Below the pieces are notes generated by a model, which saw only the letters and a list, made by a program, of their open reading frames with translations, made no database searches and had not been told where the DNA came from. This document shows positions 50,450 to 61,153 of a stretch of DNA of 64,000 nucleotides, piece after piece (positions within the stretch are counted from its first letter, which is position 1; the number at the start of each line of letters is the position of its first letter). The stretch is from Tubiluchus corallicola (lineage: Eukaryota > Priapulida > Priapulimorpha > Priapulimorphida > Tubiluchidae), in the NCBI GenBank assembly GCA_030141605.1, contig JAQGDQ010000081.1:61001-125000 (forward strand). Reading direction: 5' to 3'. The position numbers and the translations under genes were made by a program.

Positions 50450-51070
50450 TTGTTGATAGTCTTTCCTCCGATAGTGAAACCTTTAATGCATCAACCGTTT
50501 CACTATTAAGTGAATTCCAAAGACCCACAACATGAGAAGAGAAGAAATTGGCTCTGATATTAACGTGAGAGTATTGTACAAATAATTTAGAATTATATCT
50601 ATGTAAATCATGTAGTGGTCTAGAAAAAATTTGTCGCTACGCAAAATACAACTATCACTAATGACTTTATAACGGTTAATAAGATCTATAGTGTCACAGC
50701 ATTGTTCAAGAGAAGATACAGTCAGGTTGAATATCAGAGGTCAGACTAATACACTTCCATTGAGTTATTTCTAAAGCATTTTAAGAGTAATATACTGTGG
50801 TGACCAAGCAACGCAAGCATACTCAAGTACTGGTCTAATTACAGCTTCATAAAGAGGTACAATAAGTTTTGCGCTACGCTAACGAAATGCAGCATTTTAT
50901 CATTCCAATGTGCCTATTGGCTTGAGAAATAATATGCTCAATATGTGAGTTCCACTTCAGGTTGTTAATACTCCCAAATCACGTACAACTGATTTTTCTT
51001 CAATAACACAATCTCTCAGAGAATAAGGTGTTGTAGAATTAGAAAGAATATGAAATATGCTGCATTTACA
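50450..51070 (-). pseudogene. Degenerate LINE reverse transcriptase C-terminal fragment
   Basis: Minus-strand frames read, in order, VVRDLGVL, WNSHIEHIISQANRHIG, LYEAVIRPVLEYACVAWSPQ and NFFSSHVVGLWNSL. This is the standard order after the catalytic domain of CR1/L2/Jockey-type LINEs. Stops and frameshifts show it is inactive. It sits 5' of the first IQCK exon found. Confidence 0.75.
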
Positions 51071-51800
51071 CACGAAAACTTTATCTATTTATTCTTTCAG
51101 GCAGTTAATTTATTTACTGCTATAGACCGTAAATATAATACAACATGTGAACATTAGAAATCTAGATTTTTTTATAATGAGGTTTACAGAGCTGTAGTAC
51201 AATTTTTTGGTTGTAATCTTCGCTTCTTGTTTAGTCCCCATTCAACTAGTCCGGACAGTTTCTTTCGCGGATGTAGCAATAGTTCTTCCATTTCCAACGC
51301 TGCGTTAAGACAAGAACAAATCAAACAGATGCTAGTCACACACTAAACCTTTTATTGGACTTCGTAACCAATGACGCTTTCAAAACAGCGCTGAGCAAAC
51401 TAGAGACGACTCCAAAAATTACCACGCGACTCTCAGGTGAAGGCGAACTGCATTGTGCCGCCATCTACCAGATATTTTTATGACAAGTGTTTATGAAATC
51501 TCGTAGTAGGCGCGTTCAAGTAATGGTACGACGGCGAAACATAATTAATAATAATAACAGATTCACACGTTTCATAGAAATCTGCTAAAGAACTTTTAAA
51601 GATAAGATGGCCACTCACAATCAAAAATGCATAAAATTCCTTGGGGTTCAAAAGTCAACCTCCACCCCGACACTCTTTAGATTACCAAGTGAAACACCAA
51701 TAAGAATTAACATTATAAGTTTGACTGGAAGTCGCAATGCTCATGTTACAAGCTTGTAACATTACGATGGGTGGTATTGCAACAGTTAGAAAGATTATCA
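51071..51800. other. Region between two LINE fragments; possible promoter island
   Basis: A GC-richer island at about 51280-51490 contains AGATGGCGGC on the minus strand, a sequence common at animal transcription starts. A short minus-strand frame from about 51300 ends in TAA near 51187, with AATAAA-type sequence near 51108. It could be an IQCK 5' end or a small gene, but phases do not join cleanly, so I do not call a CDS. Confidence 0.3.
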
Positions 51801-51804
51801 GAAA

Positions 51805-52260
51805 GATAATTATTGCTTATGGAAGGTGTACAAAGGCATGCTACAAGAATATTCGGTTGTAAAAATCTGACATATTTAGAAAGATTGCAGTTTGACCATG
51901 AACTAAGAAGACACCATGGAGATCTTATTGAAGTTCCTATTAACTAGAAAAGAAAATAATTTGCCAGAAAATTCTTTAATTTAGTTGTCGATTCTAAAAC
52001 TAGAGGACACAATTTAAAATTGTTTAAAGAGTGGTCATGCCATGAAATTCCTAAATGTTCATTTTCTGTGACAGTCGTGAATGAATGGAATAATCTGCCT
52101 TCCATGGCGATTCCTGCACCAACCACAGCATGTTTAAATCCTTAATCAACAATTATTTTGTGGAAGAATATGGTGATTGCCGCACCAACCACAGTAAAGT
52201 TTAAATCCTTAATCGACAATTATTTTGTGGAAGAATATGAGGTTTCTATGAGTGTACTCA
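51805..52260 (+). pseudogene. Degenerate LINE reverse transcriptase C-terminal fragment
   Basis: Plus-strand frames read LLEGVQRHATRIFGCKNLTY, ERLQFDHELRRHHGDLIEV, then RGHNLKLFKEWS and FSVTVVNEWNNLPSM, the conserved end of CR1/L2/Jockey-type polymerases. An in-frame stop follows DLIEV. The orientation is opposite to the fragment at 50450-51070. Confidence 0.75.
52100..52240 (+). repeat. Imperfect ~67-bp tandem duplication
   Basis: A segment with GCACCAACCACAG, TTTAAATCCTTAATC and ACAATTATTTTGTGGAAGAA is repeated head to tail with few differences. It duplicates the very end of the decayed polymerase frame. Confidence 0.8.
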
Positions 52261-53439
52261 CTTTACCCCTAATCATGACAGTATAACAGTAAAAAGTTTC
52301 GTACTATATCATAAAAATCTGATGACACTATTATAGTGAAGTTTCTATCGTTATTCATAAATTAAGTTCAGCCTTGTGATCTACTCATGTTTGGGAATTA
52401 TTGCAAGAACCATACCCTGCAGCAAGACACCAAAACACTGTTTTTTCTATGCTTTAGGATTAAACAACCATATTTTTAGGTGTGGTCATGCATCAAATAA
52501 GGAAGCACGATTTTTACATGTTAGTGCACTACTAAATTCATTTCTGCTGCTAGATACTTTCTCCAATGGAATAATACCTTTTCAGCAATGACTAAATCAA
52601 GTGTCAGAATAGTCACTATAGGTAATAACATATCAAAGCATTTTTGTGAGAAGACAAATGCACTCACCAAAATAATATAAAGTCAAATACTTTAATATTA
52701 TAGATAGAGCTACATAGAAAATAGACATTTAATAAGTATATTGTATAATAAGTATGTACTATTGTTGTATATTAACAGTTTTTGTAACTTCATAAACCTA
52801 CTAGTAAATTTCACAGAAAAAATTTCACATTGTGCAGTCACAGAGCATGCATGATTTTATAACAAAACACAAGGCAAAGCCGACAACCAATCCATAATAT
52901 GCCAACAACCAATTCATAACACTGAGTTATCTACACAGTCAAGAACATAACCATTTAACTGGTGTATGTTTACAAAATTTGTGTAAATATACTAGTTACA
53001 TTACACTAGTTTACAAATAAAACCTAAATTAATTATATATATATATATATTACACATATGAGCCTTATTTTGCTCATATTGCTAAGCCTAGCATTATCAA
53101 TGGGGTATTTTTTAATATGTGATATTTATAATTCAAGTCAATTTGCTAACGACAAGAATAATTATTATTACTGACCATTTTCACAGTTTTTAGATTGTAA
53201 ATTTATGTACACAAGATATGTAAGATATAACGAAATGCATTACGTATCGCGCAAACACAAAAGATTTACAGTATTTACATGATGTGTAACAGAGTACTGA
53301 TAGACACCGACAACCATGTGTGCACAAAATAACGAATTTGTGGATTTACATCGGACTAATAACGTTTCAAAATTAAAACTGGATTTAAATTTAACATAGA
53401 AAAAGAACTTTAAGTGTGCTGTGCATAATGCAAATATTG
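52261..53439. other. 3' flank of the E-protein gene
   Basis: AT-rich, with a TA repeat at 53034-53050. It probably holds the E-protein 3' UTR. No AATAAA was found on the minus strand close to the stop. No other gene is seen. Confidence 0.45.
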
Positions 53440-55206
53440 TCACTTATGTGCTACAAATATATTTGCATTTTCCTGGTGCATTGCTTCAAGAGAAGTAGCA
53501 GTAAGTCCTGCTGAAGTTTTATAGTGATCCTCTGTTTTTTCTTGCTCTCTTCTTTTGAGGCATGCTGTCTTTGGGTTTAAGTTGCGCTCCCTAACTTTTT
53601 GCTCTAAGTTGGTAATTACTGATACAGCTTGATGTAAAATGCTAAGTTTCGTTTGTGGTTTATCTGTAGACATGTGCATTTGACACATTTTACCTAATTC
53701 TCTCACAGCTTCATTTATGTCACGCACACGTATTCTTTCTCGCGCATTGTTTGCATGGCGTCTTTCTTTTTCTTTTTCATGTTTAGTAGAAGGTTCTCCT
53801 TCGTCTGTGCCAGAAGTAGTGCCACCATTACCACCACGTGAACGTTTTCTGGAAGCAATGCTTGACGTCGATGTAGCTTCTTTCTTTGTAGTGACAGCTT
53901 TTAAGCTTTCAACGCCTCCTTTTTGTTCAGGTTTTAAGGTTGTGCTGTCAGCTGCGGTAGAACTAGTGTCAGGCAATGGTTGTGAGGATTCCACATTACC
54001 AGAAGTTAAAGGACCCGATACGCCAGGAAGATATGTGGCACCAATCATTCCAGGATGTGTACCATACTGAGTTACCTGACCAGAAGGCAAAGGAGTGCCT
54101 TCAGCATGATTACGTAGAACATGAATTGCATCATCCAAGCTTTCTTCTATGCGACTTTGTAATGAATGAAGATTTCCATCACCGTAATTCGGAGATGTGG
54201 ATAGTGGTGAACGTGTACCCCATGCAGAACCTGTATCAGGACTGCTAACAGGTGTGGACGGATTAGAAGGATAAGCATTACTTGTCTGTTCAGTTGAATA
54301 CATAGAAGCTAATGCTGTCCTAACAGCTTCTCCAGTCTGCTGAGAGCTTGTGTTTTCATCAATTCTACCAGATTCTTCTGGATGGTCGGGCTGCCCTCCT
54401 CGAAAAGAAGACATTGGCGGTAATCCACTCGCTATTGCTTGATCTTGTGTAGTACATCTTGGAGGCTCTGGTGGCGGAGGGTGCATAACAGTATAGGTTG
54501 AATTTCCTTGTGAGAACTGTGACCCGAGTCCAGTCATACTAAATGTTGAAAAATTAGATGACATTCCAGAACTACCACCAATATTGTTCACCCATGAGTC
54601 GGGCGTTGCATAACTTGAAGACTCCTGAAAAAATTCGTTTGGATGGTAAACTCTTTGCCGTTTTACTGAAGAACTATCAGTATGATCTGGAATTCGTCGG
54701 CGTCCTTCACCATACGCACCATAAGCACCAAAATAAGGTGCAAATTGTTTTTTGTGGTCAGCAGGTGGCAGTCTTTCTTGGAAATTGATTGCAGGAATAT
54801 CATTTTTTAAACTGCCGTATGGAATTGAAGAATAATTAACATCCTTGTTCTTGCTAGCACTGTCTCCTGGCAGATAAGTAGTGCCCATAAATGAACTGGG
54901 CATGGTTTCATATATTGCCTGTGCATCGTAGAGCTTTGGTTCATAAGTAACACCTGCACTATTCACACCCCAAGTTTCATTCTCTGCACTCACTGTTCTA
55001 GTATTATATGGATAACTAAGACCTGCGTAAAGTTCTGACTGGCTGTTATCTTTTCCGTGTGGCTGTTGAAACATTTGATGGTACGGAGGTGGCAAAATCC
55101 CCTGTCCGGCGCTGTGATCTTCCTTCGGCAGACGGGATGCTGTACTAGGCCATGCGCTAAAATCCAGCAAATCGTCTAGTTCTTTGTCGGGTGCAGCATT
55201 CATCAT
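53440..55206 (-). CDS. TCF4/TCF12: E-protein bHLH transcription factor, intronless
   Basis: This 588-residue protein is an E-protein (daughterless/TCF3-TCF4-TCF12 group), a nuclear bHLH factor that binds CANNTG E-boxes as a homodimer or with tissue-specific bHLH partners. Domains in order: the AD1 activation motif near the start (KELDDLLDFSAWP, residues 8-20); a long Ser/Pro/Gly region; the AD2 core LQSRIEESLDDAIHVLRNHA at 349-368; a basic KRSR patch; and the bHLH at about 479-535 (NNARERIRVRDINEAVRELG, then PQTKLSILHQAVSVI), followed by the E-protein-specific VRERNLNPKTACLKRREQE. The length is near that of vertebrate E-proteins. All of it is one uninterrupted exon, although E-protein genes elsewhere are usually split into many exons. 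Two adjacent ATGs open the frame. It is divergent with EEF1D. Confidence 0.94.
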   Translation of the reverse strand: MMNAAPDKELDDLLDFSAWPSTASRLPKEDHSAGQGILPPPYHQMFQQPHGKDNSQSELYAGLSYPYNTRTVSAENETWGVNSAGVTYEPKLYDAQAIYETMPSSFMGTTYLPGDSASKNKDVNYSSIPYGSLKNDIPAINFQERLPPADHKKQFAPYFGAYGAYGEGRRRIPDHTDSSSVKRQRVYHPNEFFQESSSYATPDSWVNNIGGSSGMSSNFSTFSMTGLGSQFSQGNSTYTVMHPPPPEPPRCTTQDQAIASGLPPMSSFRGGQPDHPEESGRIDENTSSQQTGEAVRTALASMYSTEQTSNAYPSNPSTPVSSPDTGSAWGTRSPLSTSPNYGDGNLHSLQSRIEESLDDAIHVLRNHAEGTPLPSGQVTQYGTHPGMIGATYLPGVSGPLTSGNVESSQPLPDTSSTAADSTTLKPEQKGGVESLKAVTTKKEATSTSSIASRKRSRGGNGGTTSGTDEGEPSTKHEKEKERRHANNARERIRVRDINEAVRELGKMCQMHMSTDKPQTKLSILHQAVSVITNLEQKVRERNLNPKTACLKRREQEKTEDHYKTSAGLTATSLEAMHQENANIFVAHK

Positions 55207-55513
55207 TGTGATAAACCTATTTCTTGCACACAGAAATCATTCAGAAAGAAAATCACTATCAATTTAAAAGCGGCAGTTCTTCACAAACAACGACATGTAC
55301 CACAAAAAATAACATGATGTACTGTACTAATAAGTATTGGCAAGTTGCTCTTTGTGTAAGACACAACCAACGCTATTAATGGAAGCAGTGAGTCTCGTTC
55401 AGCGAAGATCATGCGCGCACAGTCACCAGGCGTAACCCAGCGATATCCTTTTTGATCGCCCACGTTGCTTGCTTCAGTAGTTTTAGGGTTGTGTAGTCAA
55501 TTTTCTCAAAATT
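55207..55513. promoter_or_regulatory. Head-to-head intergenic region, E-protein / EEF1D
   Basis: Only 307 bp separate the two start codons, so both 5' UTRs and promoters must lie here unless untranslated exons exist elsewhere. It has a CG-containing patch (about 55405-55465) but no clear TATA box. A pyrimidine-rich CCTTTTT at about 55446 would suit a TOP-type start for the translation factor gene; this is inference. Confidence 0.5.
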
Positions 55514-58500
55514 ATGGCTAATCCTCTGATGTTTGAAACAATCTGGTTTGATAGGTACAAATATGAAGATGCATTTTATTCTGAACAGGTATATGGATGG
55601 ATAATATTATAGTTGTTAGTTATTACAAAGCAGTGCATCAATAGCGTTATCTGGGTTGCGTGTAAAATGCAATGTAATATGTCTGTGACTTTTCTTCCTT
55701 GTCATGTTCTTGTGTATGATATAGATATCGGCTGGTTATATTTAAACATCAGTTTTAAATTAAATGGAATACATGATTGATTAGTATTTGTTTCAGCATA
55801 AAATGATAACCATATAAAACATACAATTTAAATATTAAACAATTACTAAAAAGATACTGAAATTATTATATACAAAAATGAAACTAAAATCATTTAAAAT
55901 TTGCAATGATATCATGAATTTAAAACAGTATTTTACAATTTAAAAAAATTCTATTTAAAATACACAGCTGAATTTACATTCAGTAGACATTCATGTCAGT
56001 GCACAAAACATGTCTTATGGCCCTTTCAGACTAGTGAATTTTAATGCCAAGTAAACCTGCCAAGGTACTCGCCAAGCAACTTGTAAGCATGTTCAGACTT
56101 GAAAGCAAAACTTGCTTCAAGTTATTGTCCAACAGTAAGTGCGAATTGACACTGTTCGCTGTTCTATTTTCTATTCGCTGCGAGAAGTTGCGAGTGTAAC
56201 TCACTGAGGCGTTCACACTAGACAGTAAATCAACTTGCAGCAACTGTTGTGGAGCTTTCAATTTCTTGCTGACAGTAACTTGTCAGACAGTTCACACTTG
56301 CGAGTTTGCTGTTAGAGAGAAAGAAAAAGAGACAGAAAACTCGCTAGTCTGAATTTTCTGTTCGGTAATTGGTACTGCTCAGACATACCCACAGGAACTG
56401 CATTGCCATATATAAAAACATCATCTGACTGATGTTCTGGGCAAAGAAAACATAAATTTAGTTTTCATATCATTAAAGTGAATATTGTGAATTTTTGAAT
56501 TTATCTTTCACCGAGGTGGGTCAAACAATGAGTGAATGGTAAAGAAAAAACATAGTAATTCTGATGATCGATATTTAACCCTTATAAGATAACTAGAACA
56601 TAAAAATGTAAAACTTGTGAGTTCATAGATTTACGTAAACAAACCCTACTAATTATAAATTGCTAATAGACCTACTTTTTATAAGACTTGTAATTAGAGA
56701 AAAGGGATCTTGTATTATTATCCTAGCATTGTATTTTTCCATTTCAGGAGCGGCTTGCACAGACCACTATGCAGTGTGCAGTGGAAACAAGTTCACTAGT
56801 AGGCGAAATCGCAAAAGCAAGACAGCAAATCAAAGAAACTTTGAGTTCGGGAGATGCTGATAAAGGCACGTCTCTTTCAAACTTGTCCGCTGATGCTGTA
56901 TCTCGCATTGAGGATCTAGAGAAGAAATACGAAAACTTACACAAGGTACTTTGCAAAATCTCTTTCGCTTAACTGTTATTTTGTATATGACTATTATATG
57001 ATTGTATGATGTATGACTATATGATTTAGGTGTACAAAACACTAGATGTTGCAACATTTTTATAAATGATTTCTTCAAAATAATACAATGTCTTGATGAT
57101 TTATAATCCAAATTAAAAATTATTAATTAATTTATTAAATTTTAGTACAAAAAATTTGAAACTGACCCTGGAATTACAACCTCATCGGCCTCTGTGGTCG
57201 TGCATAGATTTATGACAAAACGGATTTAAGTTTTTTCCGTTTTCTAATGCAACATTTTCAAAAGTTCATTTGCTCACATTAGATTAAAGTTTTTAGTAAC
57301 TGGTCTAAGACACTGGACTAGCGATCTATATCAGTTCAATATAAGCTTGTAGTTCAGTTATAAGGTCTTCTTCACCTTTTTTACATTGAGTCAAGTTTGA
57401 TTTCAAATATTTGTAAAATTCTTTCCTGTGTTCTTTCCTTCAGTATTGAGAACATTTGCTTTAAGATTGCTTTTACTTTGCTAAAAATAAAATTTAATAT
57501 ACACTGTACTGAAGAAACAATGATTGAAAGAATCTTTATTATACTCTTACCATATTGATATGGAATTTTGCATTACTCAGTTTTCTTTCACAGATTGTTA
57601 GTAACCTTGAGCGACGGATAGCTTCTCTGGAAGAGAAACCCCACACAACAGTTACTCCAGTGGCTCCACCCAAAATTACAGAAGCTCCAGAGCCAGAGAA
57701 GGAGAAAGATGATAAAGTTGGTAATGATGATGAAGAAGAAGAAGACATTGACCTTTTTGGATCTGATGAAGAAGAAGAAACAGAAGAGCAAATAAGGCAA
57801 AGGTACAAAGTAATGTAAATAAATTGCCACACGTCATTAATATAAGAGTAGAGCGATCTACTTTTCTAGATTACTCTGTTACTTTCATTTTAGAATTTAG
57901 GGTCTTGATTGTGTTCGATTAACTAATCAGAACTATAGACAAGCGAATTACTTTATACAGTTGTCAGTTCTTGGTATGCTGAGTCCTGATCTTCTCAATT
58001 TGTTCTGCTTGCCCTAGGCATTCGTTACTTGCTCACTTGAAAAGTGCTAGATGTAGAAATGGCTAAGGCCCATTCTGAGATTACACAGAGCTGGACAGAA
58101 TCTGTAAGGCATAAGCCGCAACAAGAAAAAGGCGCCTCATGAAAAATCAACATATGCTAGATGATCCCTATCACACAGATAATCCATTTGCAGTTTTCTG
58201 CCAGCTGAGGTTTGCCTACTGTAAGCTGTCAACCATAATGACGGACATACTACTGTAGCTGAAAAGTTTTTCATTATCTCTCTTGATCTTTTGTCTCGTT
58301 CACTTCGTCTATTGCTATAAGTGGGTCTGACCCACATTGTTTGTTTGGGCTTTTTTAGCACATTTCATTAGGAACTATAATGCAACATGATCCAGTTGTT
58401 GACGCATATTCAACATTTTGAATGACCCACAAAACTGATTCCTTCCTCCCACCAAAAACAGATTTTGGCAAAACCCCTCAAGTGCTAGTTACACAGTGCA

Positions 58501-60268
58501 AGGTGCTTACCATGGTTTGGATTATGATATGCGCCTTACAGAAGATGGAAGATGCCTTATGGCTTACAGATTATGGATTATGGCTTACTTCTTATGGCTT
58601 CTTCTGTGTGACACGGGCCTATTAGTTATACCACTTCAAACTAAGTGGGCTTCTCGTCACTGTGTTGCCATGGGCATACACGAACCATTGTCCATACTGT
58701 TATTTCGTTCTTTCCCTGTGAATATTACTATTACATGGTGTAATGGTGCTACATGAAAGAGTGGATTCCTCTGGTGTTCTATGCCTTCTTATCAGTTTGA
58801 GAGCAGTGCCTTGTATTATATTAATACGATAAAAAGTCAAATTAAAGATTCTGAAAATCAAATGTGGCTAGTAATTATCATATATGCAGAAAAATGTCAA
58901 CGTCTTCTTCACTATTCTTAATATGAGTGACTTTCGATCCATTTATACTGATGTTAAAACTTTCGGTTTCATAAAATTCCAGATATGTTTGCACTGCCAC
59001 ATTGCTTGAGTTGTTCTCTCTCTCTCTCATTGCCCCGATGTTTATTCCAGAAAACATTTATTTGTGGATTTATATAAAAACCTTGAGCCGCCTAGAGGGT
59101 TTATTTTTCAATTTTAGACGTCTCAGAGGAACCACATGTGATAAACTCCAAAAAAAACTTATAAAACTGAGATCTGAAGAATTGAATTGTGGGAGATATG
59201 GTGCTGTGTATCATTGGAAAGAGCATTTATTGTGTTGTAATAGACATGATTTGGTTTCTCAGGTGGTTCACAATAACCATTAGCAAACGATCTCGAAAAA
59301 ATAAATTTTAGAAACTGTTTAGGCAACTTAGAAAAAAGATTAAGGAGAAACACTCCTGAAAAGACGACAACGAAATGGTGTATAACGTGTGAATGTTTTG
59401 GTCACTAATATGCGCACTTAAAGAAACGGGTAGGGGTATATTTCAGAGTTTTTACATAAGTATGTGCTGTTAGAACAGCCATTATGTTTGTCTTCAGGAA
59501 TGTGGGAATTCCTGTTCCATGAATTATCAGCTAACGGGTTACGCAAAGTGCTGTATTAGGGAATCTTTGCTAACTTATAACTGTCATATTGTTGAAAAAT
59601 GTAACAAGACACTACGTTGAATGTTCATGCATTATTAGGTAATGATATTAATTTAATCCTGATGTTGATTATAGTTATTGCTGTTGCAATTGTGGTTGTT
59701 CTTCTTGTTGTTATAGTTCTGGCTTATCATCGTTAATATCTAAAAATCTATCAAAAATGAAAGGTATTTTGACAGCTTTTAGAAATTCATTAAATGTTTA
59801 ACAAAGTCACTAGTAGGTGGCAACAAAATATTTATACACTGTTTAACAATGATATAATTAGTCACAGTTTATTACAATTAACTAAAACAAGTCACTTCTT
59901 TTCTTTTTTATGTAACGTTTTTTTATATTTAACTCTTTGGTTATAGGGAGGAAAGAGTAAGAGCATATGAGGCAAAGAAAGCTAAGAAGCCCGGTGTAGT
60001 TGCAAAGTCCAACATCATTCTATTTGTAAAACCTTGGGATGATGAAACTGACATGAAGGAGATGGAAAGGTTAGTGAGAAGCCTACAGACAGATGGTCTT
60101 CTGTGGGGTGCATCAAAGCTGGTTCCAGTTGGCTATGGTATAAATAAGCTGCAGATCAGTTGTGTAGTAGAAGATGATAAAGTCGGAACTGACTGGTTAG
60201 AGGAAAACATCACGCAATTTGAGGATTATGTGCAAAGCGTTGATATAGCAGCTTTCAATAAGATTTAA
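55514..60268 (+). CDS. EEF1D: Elongation factor 1-delta (eEF1B-delta), four coding exons
   Basis: Exons are 55514-55588, 56748-56945, 57594-57802 and 59947-60268, all GT-AG, with phases 0, 0 and 2 agreeing, giving 267 residues. The protein is the guanine-nucleotide exchange subunit that recharges eEF1A with GTP in the cytosol. The N-terminus ([15 protein letters not shown]) is the delta-type start. Exons 2-3 form the leucine-zipper-like coiled coil ([35 protein letters not shown]). An acidic stretch with [13 protein letters not shown] follows. The exchange domain fills exon 4 ([44 protein letters not shown]). The zipper and lack of a GST-like N-domain separate it from eEF1B-beta. AATAAA lies at 60307-60312. 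Confidence 0.95.
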
Positions 60269-60312
60269 TGATACTGTAGCAATGTATGTTAACATCAAAG
60301 TTTTTAAATAAA

Positions 60313-60900
60313 ACTTGATAAATTACTGCAGAATTATTTGTGTTGACTGATATTGTTTTAAAGTTAAATGTTTAGTTATCTGAACTTCTGTAATAGACAA
60401 GCATTTCCGAGCAGCAAAATACTGGACTGAAGAAGTTGCACACGAGTTTTTTGAAATGACTTCATGGATGTAAGTCTGCTTTGTTCATATACAAAAGTAA
60501 ATATTGATATAAATGGCCTTTGTTGCATATTAGCATAGCCTGGTAGGTCTTGCTAAACTACGATCAAAGTAATTCGAAATTTTGCGAATCCACTTTGCTC
60601 CAAAAATTGATAAAAATAGTTCAATATATTATAAATTCGCATATTTTTTGCCCTGTTAAGATTGATTTTACCTTGACCAACAGATGGCACCACAGCGCAA
60701 TATGTAGATATTCTAACTACACGTCAATTATCATATCTAATGAGATTGATGCCACAATGTTTTACCAAAAAATAGAATTAGAATGCTTAGAATGCATTCT
60801 GTCGATATGATTGATACGCATCACAGTAACATGACACTAATTAGTTTCTGCATTGGTACCTGTTCATACGTATCTGGCTTACTCTTCCGCTACACCTCTC
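60313..60900. other. Intergenic stretch after EEF1D
   Basis: No gene or repeat is supported. An 86-codon open frame at 60550-60810 has no recognisable feature. Confidence 0.4.
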
Positions 60901-60904
60901 TTCA

Positions 60905-60993
60905 TTGACGTATTAGTGACGTCACCGCTTCAAGCAGGTACACATCGCAGAGCGGTAATAACAATAAGAGAGTGAAAACACTGAATATAAATA
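60905..60993 (+). promoter_or_regulatory. CRE and TATA-type promoter
   Basis: A perfect CRE palindrome GTGACGTCAC lies at 60916-60925, preceded by a half-site TGACGTA at 60906-60912. TATAAATA lies at 60986-60993. A start about 25-30 bp downstream of TATA would give a 5' UTR of about 60 bases before ATG 61078. The spacing and the following signal-peptide exon support a real promoter, probably responsive to CREB/ATF-type factors. Confidence 0.55.
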
Positions 60994-61042
60994 ATGTTGA
61001 ATGGAGTAAACGTGCGAGGGTGTTTAAGTTCGTTTTTGTAAA

Positions 61043-61081
61043 ATGATCACAATCGATGTGGCCAGTATTACAAGTGTATGA
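61043..61081 (+). other. uORF overlapping the main start codon
   Basis: ATG at 61043 opens 12 codons and ends in TGA at 61079-61081, overlapping the main ATG (61078-61080) as ATGA. This layout can permit termination-reinitiation or limit main-frame translation. It applies only if transcription starts upstream of 61043, as the TATA position predicts. Confidence 0.5.
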
Positions 61082-61153
61082 AAGATGTAATTATGAATAA
61101 AAATTATCAAGCATGTGTTCTCTTAACAATTTCAGTCTTCCATATAGTCACAG
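61078..61153 (+). CDS. Signal-peptide first exon of an unidentified secreted or membrane protein
   Basis: ATG 61078 is followed by 25 codons ending at a consensus donor ACAG|GTAAGC. The encoded peptide has a short polar or basic start (MKDVIMNKNYQ), a hydrophobic core (ACVLLTISVFHIV) and TG at the exon end, as in secretory signal sequences split just before the cleavage site. A second in-frame Met at 61093 gives an even more typical signal peptide. The exon ends after one base of a codon. I found no continuing exon in the remaining 2.8 kb, so the gene probably extends beyond the window. The family is unknown. Confidence 0.5.

Noticed and set aside
51187-51480. Possible small two-exon minus-strand gene starting ATGGCGGC
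   Set aside because: The only phase-compatible intron would be under 60 bp with a weak donor, and both strands are partly open. Recorded only as a possible promoter island.
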